A DNA stretch of 33,474 bases from Nitrospirota bacterium. GTDB lineage: Bacteria; Nitrospirota; Thermodesulfovibrionia; Thermodesulfovibrionales; UBA6898. The stretch is taken from the NCBI GenBank assembly GCA_021814065.1, contig JAKAIZ010000008.1, forward strand, positions 1-33,474, in the 5' to 3' direction. How positions within the stretch are numbered: the stretch's first letter is position 1; every line of letters starts with the position of its first letter. The translations under genes were made by a program, and so were the position numbers. A model generated the notes under the pieces. That model was not told the DNA's origin and searched no databases. It saw nothing but the letters and a program-made list of their open reading frames with translations. This document shows, one piece after another, positions 26,312-33,474 of the stretch.

Positions 26312-27966
26312 CAGACTTCTTCCTTCTTAGCTATGAGTGAATTGACGTCACCCATTTGATATTCATTGCCGCAGTAAGCGCAGACTGCGGAGTCATTCTG
26401 AAACCTCAGCGTCGTTCCACATCTGCACGCCCAGCCGATCCTCTTCGCGGGAACGCCTGCGACAACAGCGTAATCAGGGACATTCTGCTTGACGACGGCC
26501 CCCGCTCCCACAACGGCGTATCGCCCCACCGTTATGCCGCATACGATGGTAGCGTTTGCCCCTATTGTTGCACCCTTTCTTACAAGTGTGCTCCTGAACT
26601 CCTTCTTCCTTTCGATAAATGCCCTCGGATTATAAACATTCGTGAACACACAGGAAGGCCCGCAAAAAACTCCGTCTTCGAGGGTGACTCCCTTGTAGAC
26701 CGACACATTGTTTTGAATCTTGCAACCGTCTCCGACGGTGACGTCCGGACCGATTACAACATTCTGCCCGATGACACATTTTCTCCCCACTGCCGAACCC
26801 TTCAGAATATGGGAAAAATGCCAGACTTTTACGTCCTCGCCGATTGAGACGTCCTCGTCAACATGGGCGCTTTCATGGAGCACGGCAGAAGGCGATATGC
26901 GGGGACCGGGGTGTGCCGCTTCGGTGCCCGTAGATGTCGGGGCCGAAGGCCTCCTGCCGTTGCCGATAGCCTTATCCGCCTCTTCAAGGACCCTGAGGAC
27001 ACGTAATCCCTCTTCCCCGTTTGTCTTCGGTTCTTTCTTGGAGACTACACATTCTATGAAATGTTCAAGCTCCCGTCGCAGCGGCTCTCCGGCGCCGAAA
27101 GGGATGACCTGACATTCCGCCTTCATCGCAACGGGAACTTTTCCGTCCCTCCATTCGATCTTATGAGGATAAAGGAACAGTTTTTCCTTGCTCACATCGT
27201 CAAAGACGACCATCCCCTTTGAGCCCACCACTATCAGCTTTTGTTCCTTATAAGGGTGGAGCCAGCTTACAAAGATATGGCCCTTTACTCCGTTTCTGAA
27301 TTCGAGCGTCGTGAGGGTGGTATCGTAGACGGAGCTGTTCAGATAATCCCCGCCGAAGGCTGAAACCTTTACCGGTTCTTCCTCGAAGAGCATGAGCATG
27401 ACGGATATGTCGTGAGGGGCAAAGCTCCAGAGGATGTTTTCTTCGGTCCTGAGCTTCCCGATATTGAGGCGGTTGGAATAGATATACTGGATCTTCCCCA
27501 GTGCTCCCGACGATATGAGCTCTTTCAGCTTCAAGACTGCGGGATGATACTGCAGAATATGCCCGACCATCAGAATTCTCCCCTCACTTTTGGCCAGTGC
27601 GACAAGCTGCTCGCCTTCCCTGTAGGTCAGCGCGAGGGGTTTCTCGACAAAGACGTCTTTGCCTTCGAGCAGTGCCCGTTTTACCATTTCGTAATGAGTC
27701 ACTGCAGGAGTCGCTATCGCCACGGCCCTCACATCGGGAGCTTTCAGCATTTCCTCGAAGGACGTTGTGTAATTCAGCACAGGATAAGCGTCCGACCCGG
27801 TGCGCGCGGGAGAGGTCCCGCAAAGGGCCTGGGAGTTTTTCCGGTATTCGGAAACGACCTCAGGGCGGCTGTCGCAGGCCGTATGCAGCGCACCGATTTC
27901 CAGCAGGTTGCGAAAAAGATTTTTCCCCCAGAAACCAAGACCGGCAAGACCGACGAAAGTATTCAA
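26311..27966 (-). CDS. Fused Gfo/Idh/MocA oxidoreductase (WbpB-like) and left-handed beta-helix N-acetyltransferase (WbpD-like) with C-terminal zinc ribbon
   Basis: N-term 'FVGLAGLGFWGKNLFRNLLEIGALHTACD...FVEKPLALTYREGEQLVALA'. C-term hexapeptide repeats 'ISPSAVLHESAHVDEDVSIGEDVKVWHFSHILKGSAVGRKCVIGQNVVIGPDVTVG...VGAGAVVKQNVPDYAVVAGVPAKRIGW', then 'CRCGTTLRFQNDSAVCAYCG'. Confidence 0.93.
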   Translation of the reverse strand: MNTFVGLAGLGFWGKNLFRNLLEIGALHTACDSRPEVVSEYRKNSQALCGTSPARTGSDAYPVLNYTTSFEEMLKAPDVRAVAIATPAVTHYEMVKRALLEGKDVFVEKPLALTYREGEQLVALAKSEGRILMVGHILQYHPAVLKLKELISSGALGKIQYIYSNRLNIGKLRTEENILWSFAPHDISVMLMLFEEEPVKVSAFGGDYLNSSVYDTTLTTLEFRNGVKGHIFVSWLHPYKEQKLIVVGSKGMVVFDDVSKEKLFLYPHKIEWRDGKVPVAMKAECQVIPFGAGEPLRRELEHFIECVVSKKEPKTNGEEGLRVLRVLEEADKAIGNGRRPSAPTSTGTEAAHPGPRISPSAVLHESAHVDEDVSIGEDVKVWHFSHILKGSAVGRKCVIGQNVVIGPDVTVGDGCKIQNNVSVYKGVTLEDGVFCGPSCVFTNVYNPRAFIERKKEFRSTLVRKGATIGANATIVCGITVGRYAVVGAGAVVKQNVPDYAVVAGVPAKRIGWACRCGTTLRFQNDSAVCAYCGNEYQMGDVNSLIAKKEEV

Positions 27967-28045
27967 GTTATTTGTCCGCTCCTTTTCATGTTTTGACCTG
28001 TTGAGACAGCCGGCAATACTGTAGCTATAACCGTCCGGAATGCTA

Positions 28046-29308
28046 TCATAATTCGGACCATTTCCTCATGACCGCATTGCCTGCATCGCCCTCAAAAAAG
28101 GACTCCGCCGCTCTCTCTTTCATTCTTTTGGGGATAAGCAGGAGTAAACCCCTGATAAAAACGTCCAGCAGATGGAACAGATAGAACAGATAAACCTTTT
28201 TTGAGTCGCGGGAAAGGGAATACTTTTCTCTCAGATGCCCCCTCGACGGGAAAAAACTCTTAAAGGCAGTCATGACTTTGCCGCTGAAAGTTGTAGTACT
28301 TTTTAACATGCTCAGTACGTCAGGCTCCCGCATGAAAGAGGCCAGAAATCCTTGCAGGAGATTTGGGAAGAGGGCGCGACTGAAAAGATTCTTCACGAGT
28401 TCCCTGTCGGAATCCTTGTTCTTCATGATATTGTGTATCGGCAGAGGCATTTCCGTTCCGAGAAGGCCTCTGACGAGTTGTAATGTACAAAGCAGGTATC
28501 GCGCTATTTCGGGGTCGTCTGCAGTCGAGCCAATCCGTTCCCAGTCGATGTCATCCTGATAATAGCTCATGGTTTCATGAATATCACAAGCGTTCTTGAG
28601 CGCAAAAGAATTGAACTTGTGGTTAAAAGAAGCATGCAGGCAGAGATGCATCAGCAAATCCTCAGGCGACAGAAGCAAAACTGGAACGTCGGCAATTTTC
28701 GTCTGCTCAGCCCTTCCCCATAACTCGTCCATGTCCACTTTAAACGGACTATTCGGCGGGGTAATACTCCAGTGGATCTCGATCGGTGGAGCTCCCCTCT
28801 TCGTAAAAGGGACCAGATGATGTTGCGTCAAACATTGCTCTTCTATCCGCGCCCGGGATTCGGGTCCATACCCCATCTCCAGCAGTGCATCCTGGGCCCT
28901 TGGAAGGTCCTGTCTTCTGACAAGCAGGTCCATATCTCTCATCTGCCTTAGCGCGACGTCACCATATACCATTTCCGCCAGATGCAAACCCTTGAGGGCT
29001 ATAACTTCAATGCCCTGCCCCGTCAATACGTTGCAAACTTCTGAAAAATCGCTATAGAGACGCATATTTCTTGCTGCATTATAGAAATAAATTTCCTGTA
29101 ATCTCTGAATAAATGTGGGGGGGACATCGGCAATCCTATCGAATTTCTTCAGTCGATAATAAAGCAAGGGAGCAATATCGTGCCTAATCGCCAGTTGAAT
29201 GACATGATCCCAGTCGGACATGGAAATCCGGTGGAGTCTCGATTCAGTCCAGTCCGTCTTATTGCTAAGACAATAAAGCAACAGGCCAAAGCATCCCTTT
29301 GCATTCAT
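28046..29308 (-). CDS. Nucleotidyltransferase family protein (NTP_transf_5-like)
   Basis: 'IEVIALKGLHLAEMVYGDVALRQMRDMDLLVRRQDLPRAQDALLEMGY', 'IEIHWSITPPNSPFKVDMDELWGRA', 'LLSPEDLLMHLCLHASFNHKF'. ATG at 29308 has AAGGA upstream; the longer form uses a non-ATG start at 29341. Confidence 0.82.
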   Translation of the reverse strand: MNAKGCFGLLLYCLSNKTDWTESRLHRISMSDWDHVIQLAIRHDIAPLLYYRLKKFDRIADVPPTFIQRLQEIYFYNAARNMRLYSDFSEVCNVLTGQGIEVIALKGLHLAEMVYGDVALRQMRDMDLLVRRQDLPRAQDALLEMGYGPESRARIEEQCLTQHHLVPFTKRGAPPIEIHWSITPPNSPFKVDMDELWGRAEQTKIADVPVLLLSPEDLLMHLCLHASFNHKFNSFALKNACDIHETMSYYQDDIDWERIGSTADDPEIARYLLCTLQLVRGLLGTEMPLPIHNIMKNKDSDRELVKNLFSRALFPNLLQGFLASFMREPDVLSMLKSTTTFSGKVMTAFKSFFPSRGHLREKYSLSRDSKKVYLFYLFHLLDVFIRGLLLLIPKRMKERAAESFFEGDAGNAVMRKWSEL

Positions 29309-29331
29309 GTTGACGTCCTTGCCCCTCTTGC

Positions 29332-29550
29332 TCACCAGCACGACGGATTAAAGACCTTCTCTACGAAGGAATTACACCTGCCATCCGGATTTTTCTCTTC
29401 TCCGGTGCTTCCGCTGCTTCCATATTTCTCCGCCCACGCCTTGCGCGAGCTCATTTTGAAAGCTACAGCAAGGGGAAGTACGTATCCGGTCGTTCTGATG
29501 GTCTTTTTTAGAAACTCACGCCTTGACGTTTGTTTGCCTTCTTCAGACAT
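29332..29550 (-). CDS. 72-aa Tat-signal mini-protein with C-terminal Cys pair; candidate modified or exported peptide
   Basis: MSEEGKQTSRREFLKKTIRTTGYVLPLAVAFKMSSRKAWAEKYGSSGSTGEEKNPDGRCNSFVEKVFNPSCW. Tat motif SRREFLK, hydrophobic stretch, AWA|E cleavage-like site; GAGGTG RBS; fits exactly between flanking genes of the same operon. Confidence 0.72.
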   Translation of the reverse strand: MSEEGKQTSRREFLKKTIRTTGYVLPLAVAFKMSSRKAWAEKYGSSGSTGEEKNPDGRCNSFVEKVFNPSCW

Positions 29551-29566
29551 AGCGCACCTCGACTTT

Positions 29567-30487
29567 CTAATTTTGATATACTAATTCAGCCCCAGCACCA
29601 GCTCTCTGATCCCGGCAGAGTGCAAGCGGTGGCTGTTGCCTTATCAGCTGTGACATCGCAAGAGAAGCCTCATGCATGTCGCCGGTGTTGAACCTGAAAC
29701 AACGGCAATTCTTAACCAGCTGCAGCAAAGTTTCCAACCCCCGTTCTCCGTGGTCCAGAAGGTTAATTGTCTGTCCGATCAGCAGGGTCATCGCCTCGGT
29801 TTCTCCAACGGGAATAAGATCATTGCGGTTTCCGGACTTGTAACAAGGGAATACCAGCCAGGCGGGAACAGAGGAACGGGCGACCCACCCGTTTCGGATG
29901 AGCGCAGGGTCAAACCGCATCTTTCCACGACCTTCCATGCAGACCGCTTCATTCAATTTAACTGCAAGATCGGGGAACAAACCCAGTGCTCGGGAATCTA
30001 CATGGAAACTGCGAGGGAGCGGCACGGCCCTGTTCTCCCCCGGCTCAATGAGAATGACCTCATCGGAAAGGCACTTCCATCCCTGAAGCAGCATACCCAG
30101 GGCAAGAGAAGACTTCCCGGACCCGGAAGGACCGACAAGAAGAATGGCTTGCCCGTCAACGTCTACCCCTGATGCATGCAGTTGAATGAGATGCCTTGTG
30201 TTCTGAAGAATCCTCGCCATTATGGCCCATTCGAGGTTGTCCCATAATTGGACAGTGTCATCCGTTTCAAAGATGAGGGTGTCAGCTTCATATATCCGAT
30301 ATGCGCGAACGCCTCTGCCATGGTTCCAAAAGCACTGGACAGTCCACCCTGCTGAACATATTCCGGACTTCGCGGCCATGGCCGGATACAGGAGGCCAAG
30401 CCCTGATTTCAGCTCTTCACAGTCAGTCGCCAGAGAAAAGCGGAAATTGTGAATCTCGTATGATTGGCTGAACGTAGCCCTTTTCAT
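29567..30487 (-). CDS. HprK-related kinase (P-loop)
   Basis: 'HLIQLHASGVDVDGQAILLVGPSGSGKSSLALGMLLQGWKCLSDEVILI' resembles HPr kinase/phosphorylase with Walker A. Start MKRATF at 30487; the longer ORF extends to 30706 through the PqqD gene. Confidence 0.8.
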   Translation of the reverse strand: MKRATFSQSYEIHNFRFSLATDCEELKSGLGLLYPAMAAKSGICSAGWTVQCFWNHGRGVRAYRIYEADTLIFETDDTVQLWDNLEWAIMARILQNTRHLIQLHASGVDVDGQAILLVGPSGSGKSSLALGMLLQGWKCLSDEVILIEPGENRAVPLPRSFHVDSRALGLFPDLAVKLNEAVCMEGRGKMRFDPALIRNGWVARSSVPAWLVFPCYKSGNRNDLIPVGETEAMTLLIGQTINLLDHGERGLETLLQLVKNCRCFRFNTGDMHEASLAMSQLIRQQPPLALCRDQRAGAGAELVYQN

Positions 30488-30489
30488 GC

Positions 30490-30786
30490 TCAGCTCGGGT
30501 TTGGGGCCAACAGGTCGCACTCCTGAAAAAATGCAACGGCTCTGTAAAGATCTTTCATGACGGCGTCCTCGCTTGCCTTGCTGATCGAGGAAACTTCTGC
30601 TGCAATTTCTTCCAACGAGAGGTTCCCCTCCAAATACGACCAGAAAAGAGATGCAGTAATATTCAGCGTGTATGCCATCTCGCGCTTCCCGTCGTAAAGG
30701 ACGCAACCGTCATCCAGATCGCGCTGCCGGATATCCGGCCGTCTGGATAATCGTAATTGGGCCGACAACAAACCAGGGTCCCTCAA
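30490..30786 (-). CDS. PqqD-like peptide chaperone/RRE-type protein
   Basis: 98 aa. 'RPDIRQRDLDDGCVLYDGKREMAYTLNITASLFWSYLEGNLSLEEIAAEVSSISKASEDAVMKDLYRAVAFFQECDLL' follows the PqqD fold pattern. ATG overlaps the WbpA stop (coupled). Confidence 0.82.
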   Translation of the reverse strand: MRDPGLLSAQLRLSRRPDIRQRDLDDGCVLYDGKREMAYTLNITASLFWSYLEGNLSLEEIAAEVSSISKASEDAVMKDLYRAVAFFQECDLLAPNPS

Positions 30787-32087
30787 GCCTTAACCACCTT
30801 ATGCCCGTTCCCGTTAAGGTTCCGCACAAGGTTCCTCGTGTCTACAACTAACTTCGAATTCTCCACGATAAAATCGGGGTCATAGAGCGAATGATCCGTC
30901 GCGATTACCACACAGGTATACGCGCCCAAATTCTCCGGCGTGAGCGCGACCGATCCCTTGTCAAGCTTGTACTTTCGCAATCTCGGGGGCATGGGGATAT
31001 AAGGATCATTATAATCTACCTCGGCACCAAGTTCTTTAAAGAGCTCCATCAATTTTAGCGATGGGGATTCGCGCACGTCATCGACATCTTTTTTATAGGC
31101 AAGGCCGAGGATGAGAATCTTTGCGCCGTTGATGCTCTTCCCCTGTATACTGAGCGCCTCTATAGTCTTCTGGACGACGAAATACGGCATGCGCGTGTTT
31201 ATCTCACCCGCTAGCTCGATGAAACGTGTCGAGAAATCGTACTCTCTCGCCTTCCAGGTGAGATAAAAAGGATCGATAGGTATGCAATGGCCGCCGAGGC
31301 CGGGCCCCGGGTAAAAAGCATGAAAGCCGAAGGGCTTCGTCTTGGCCGCCTCAATCACCTCCCATATGTCAATACCCATCTTGTCGAGCAGGACCTTGAG
31401 TTCGTTCACGAGGGCAATATTGACCGCCCGGTAAATGTTCTCAAGCAGCTTTGTCGCCTCGGCGGTTTTCGTCGATGAGACGGGTATAACGCGCTCCACG
31501 ATCTGGCTGTAGAGTGCAGTGGCAACCTTCAGGCATTCAGGGGTATATCCGCTGACGACCTTCGGAATATCCCGCATGGCGAACTGATTGTTGTTGGGGT
31601 CTTCACGTTCCGGCGAATAGGCGAGATGGAAATCGGTGCCCGCTCTGAGACCGGACTCCTCAAGGATCGCCTTCATGTCTTCGTCGGTGGTGCCGGGATA
31701 CGTGGAAGACTCAAGAACGACCAACTGCCCTTTGCGAAGATGTCCGGCAATAGTCTTTGTAGTATTCAGCACATAGGAGAGGTCGGGCTCGCGATATTTA
31801 TTGAGCGGCGTCGGTACACATATGATCATGCAATCCATGCCGGCCAGCTCGGCAAAATTCGACGATGCACGAAATGAGGGGAAACAATTCTTGATCCGCG
31901 AAGAATCAATATGTTTGATGTAACTTTTTCCCTCGTTCAGAAGGGCCACCTTTTCCTCGTCGATATCAAAGCCGGTTGCGCGAAACCCCGCCTGGCAGAA
32001 TTCTATCGCGAGGGGCAATCCGACATACCCTAGCCCGATAATTCCCACCCTGCTTTCTTTTAGTGCAATTTGTTCAACAAAGTCCAT
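30783..32087 (-). CDS. wbpA: UDP-N-acetyl-D-glucosamine 6-dehydrogenase (WbpA/WecC-like nucleotide sugar dehydrogenase)
   Basis: 'RVGIIGLGYVGLPLAIEFCQAGFRATGFDID', 'CVPTPLNKYREPDLSYV', 'ESSTYPGTTDE', 'YSPEREDPNN', 'PGPGLGGHCIPIDPFYL', 'LGLAYKKDVDDVRESPS'. Start MDFVEQ at 32087 with GGAGG upstream. Confidence 0.93.
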   Translation of the reverse strand: MDFVEQIALKESRVGIIGLGYVGLPLAIEFCQAGFRATGFDIDEEKVALLNEGKSYIKHIDSSRIKNCFPSFRASSNFAELAGMDCMIICVPTPLNKYREPDLSYVLNTTKTIAGHLRKGQLVVLESSTYPGTTDEDMKAILEESGLRAGTDFHLAYSPEREDPNNNQFAMRDIPKVVSGYTPECLKVATALYSQIVERVIPVSSTKTAEATKLLENIYRAVNIALVNELKVLLDKMGIDIWEVIEAAKTKPFGFHAFYPGPGLGGHCIPIDPFYLTWKAREYDFSTRFIELAGEINTRMPYFVVQKTIEALSIQGKSINGAKILILGLAYKKDVDDVRESPSLKLMELFKELGAEVDYNDPYIPMPPRLRKYKLDKGSVALTPENLGAYTCVVIATDHSLYDPDFIVENSKLVVDTRNLVRNLNGNGHKVVKA

Positions 32088-32246
32088 GGTCTTGCCTCCA
32101 CACTGCTCCGCCTTCTCAGTTACAGGAATAACCGAGATACACATGTACGACACTGCTGCCGCCCATACCGGGCCGATCAATTCTCAGCTACACTAAAGAT
32201 ATAAAGGAATTTGCTGCTTTATTCGAAATTTCATGCTTCGTCATCG

Positions 32247-32744
32247 TCAGGCTTCCTCGAGGTCATCGGCATACATTTTCACGCCGATGCTCCTGCCCAG
32301 GAGCTCTATGTTCACCAGAAATGTGCATTGGTTCTCTTTTCTCTCCAGGATGCCTTCCGCCCCCTGGAGAGGGCCCCTTTTGACCCGTACCCTCGTCCCC
32401 TCCTTCAGATGGGGATAAATATCCAGGGGCTCCCCGCTCCCGACCAACAGCTTGAGGGAAACGATTTCTTCCGTCGCAACCGGCGTGGGGTAGCCCGGTT
32501 GGGCGGAGAGGAGGCTTATCGCTCCTCTTGTCTTGAGGACGTTCAGGAAATCTTCCGGAGACGGATGCACATGGATGAAGAGATAGCCCGGAAAAATCGG
32601 AAAATCCACCCACTTTCGTCTGTCCTTCCACTGTCTCATTTTTCTCGCAGTGGGGAGGAACGCCTCTATGCTCTTTTTTGACAACTCGTCATGGGCGACA
32701 AATTCATGATTTGATTTTACATATAGTGCATACCAGTTCATCAT
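32247..32744 (-). CDS. NusG-family transcription antiterminator (RfaH/UpxY/LoaP-like specialised paralog)
   Basis: 'NWYALYVKSNHEFVAHDELSKKSIEAFLPTARKMRQWKDRRKWVDFPIFPGYLFIHV' (NGN) and 'LKEGTRVRVKRGPLQGAEGILERK' (KOW). First gene after the regulatory region. Confidence 0.93.
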   Translation of the reverse strand: MMNWYALYVKSNHEFVAHDELSKKSIEAFLPTARKMRQWKDRRKWVDFPIFPGYLFIHVHPSPEDFLNVLKTRGAISLLSAQPGYPTPVATEEIVSLKLLVGSGEPLDIYPHLKEGTRVRVKRGPLQGAEGILERKENQCTFLVNIELLGRSIGVKMYADDLEEA

Positions 32745-32770
32745 CGCATCGCCTTTCTCCCTGCTGAATC

Positions 32771-32786
32771 AGCAATAACCGTACCA
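32771..32786 (-). promoter_or_regulatory. Sigma-54 (-24/-12) promoter candidate for the nusG-like operon
   Basis: Minus strand TGGTACGGTTATTGCT against TGGCACG-N4-TTGC(A/T): one mismatch, canonical spacing, 27 bp upstream of the ATG. Confidence 0.7.
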
Positions 32787-32944
32787 TATTTCATTTTTGA
32801 GAAAAGAGTATGGAAGCTGCGCAACGGTTGATAGGAGATCGGCGCGACAAAATAAGGCGCTTGCTGCGGTGCTAGAAGCGACTGGGAGACCCTCCGGAGG
32901 CGATAATGAGGGATGTAGGCGGAAAAAACAAAATATTAGCTCTT

Positions 32945-32979
32945 ACCGGCAGCCCCGGCTTTCAGCCGGTGGCCTCGGT
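32945..32979 (-). terminator. Strong GC-rich stem-loop followed by a T-rich tract; probable terminator or attenuator downstream of the response regulator
   Basis: Minus strand ACCG AGGCCA CCGGCT GAA AGCCGG GGCTGC CGGT, then AAGAGCTAATATTTTGTTTTTT. Inner 6-bp stem perfect, outer stem imperfect. Confidence 0.45.
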
Positions 32980-33027
32980 ATCATTATTATGAGTCCGCGA
33001 ATCTGTCACCTATCGACACATGTTCCC

Positions 33028-33041
33028 GAAACATATGTTTC
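33028..33041. repeat. 14-bp perfect palindrome GAAACATATGTTTC in the intergenic region
   Basis: Read directly; just 3' of the response-regulator stop. Confidence 0.8.
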
Positions 33042-33056
33042 TCTTGGATACAGCGC

Positions 33057-33474
33057 TCAGGCATTTCCGATATCTGCAGTACCGCCGGAAGGCCCCACCC
33101 CCGGCTCGTCATTGAGCCGTTTATATAATGCCTTTCGGGATATCTTGAGCATCTTTGCGGTCTTTGATTTATTGCCCTTACAGGCCTGAAGCGCATTCCT
33201 GATGGCATGCAGCTCAACCTCCTTCAATGTCTTGCCGTCGTCGGAGACCGGTTTCGTGGTCTCCCCGAACAGACAGAAGTCGCCCGGAAGATCGGCCAAT
33301 GTAAGACTTCCGTTTTTGCTGAGCACCACCGCACGCTCAATAATATTTTTGAGCTGCCGCACATTTCCTGGCCAATGATATGCCTGGAAAGCATGGATCA
33401 CCTCATGCAATAGCTCTATTTCTTTCTTTTCCTTTTTACAGCATTCCTCAAGGAACGCTTCAGCCAGCAGGGGG
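33057..33474 (-). CDS. Sigma-54-dependent response regulator, C-terminal part (5' portion beyond window)
   Basis: Open frame to the window edge: 'PLLAEAFLEECCKKEKKEIELLHEVIHAFQAYHWPGNVRQLKNIIERAVVLSKNGSLTLADLPGDF...LKEVELHAIRNALQACKGNKSKTAKMLKISRKALYKRL'. AAA C-lid plus Fis HTH. Confidence 0.93.
   Translation of the reverse strand, partial: PLLAEAFLEECCKKEKKEIELLHEVIHAFQAYHWPGNVRQLKNIIERAVVLSKNGSLTLADLPGDFCLFGETTKPVSDDGKTLKEVELHAIRNALQACKGNKSKTAKMLKISRKALYKRLNDEPGVGPSGGTADIGNA

Noticed and set aside
32088-32246. ops/JUMPstart (GGCGGTAG) element for RfaH-like recruitment
   Set aside because: No GGCGGTAG or its complement noticed here or in the rfbF leader; the NusG paralog may use another signal.
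32940-32985. Possible c-di-GMP (GEMM-I) riboswitch, suggested by the GAAA-containing loop and GCCGG/GCTGCCG text
   Set aside because: The conserved GGGCAAA and GACGCAAAGCC segments are missing; a simple terminator-like hairpin fits better.
1-33474. tRNA, rRNA, IS elements or phage genes
   Set aside because: None recognised by eye; no transposase or integrase motifs among the ORFs. A covariance-model scan was not possible.

Overview
All well-supported genes in this 33.5 kb window (about 26, two of them cut by the window edges) lie on the minus strand. It reads as a surface-polysaccharide locus (O-antigen, capsule or EPS). In transcription order, from high to low coordinate, it contains: the C-terminus of a sigma-54 response regulator; a NusG/RfaH-like antiterminator behind a strong sigma-54 promoter candidate; WbpA; a PqqD-like protein, an HprK-like kinase, a 72-aa Tat-signal peptide with two Cys, and an NTP_transf_5 protein; a WbpB-WbpD fusion; two DegT aminotransferases; a PglC-type sugar transferase; a WbpM/PglF-type 4,6-dehydratase with an inserted MshEN/T2SSE_N-like module; a second sigma-54 response regulator with a histidine kinase; a small Cys-rich protein; an RfbF-led NDP-sugar operon with its own sigma-54-like promoter; Wzm/Wzt; a methyltransferase and an APH-like kinase; two glycosyltransferases; a polysaccharide deacetylase; a GINT1-like beta-propeller protein; and a secreted LamG/Ig/discoidin protein that runs off the left edge. 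The best candidates for undescribed biology are (1) the PqqD/HprK-like/Tat-mini-peptide/NTP_transf_5 cassette, (2) the MshEN-like insert in the dehydratase, which suggests c-di-GMP control, and (3) the duplicated sigma-54 regulators with matching promoter candidates. All assignments come from reading the sequence and motifs; no database search was run.
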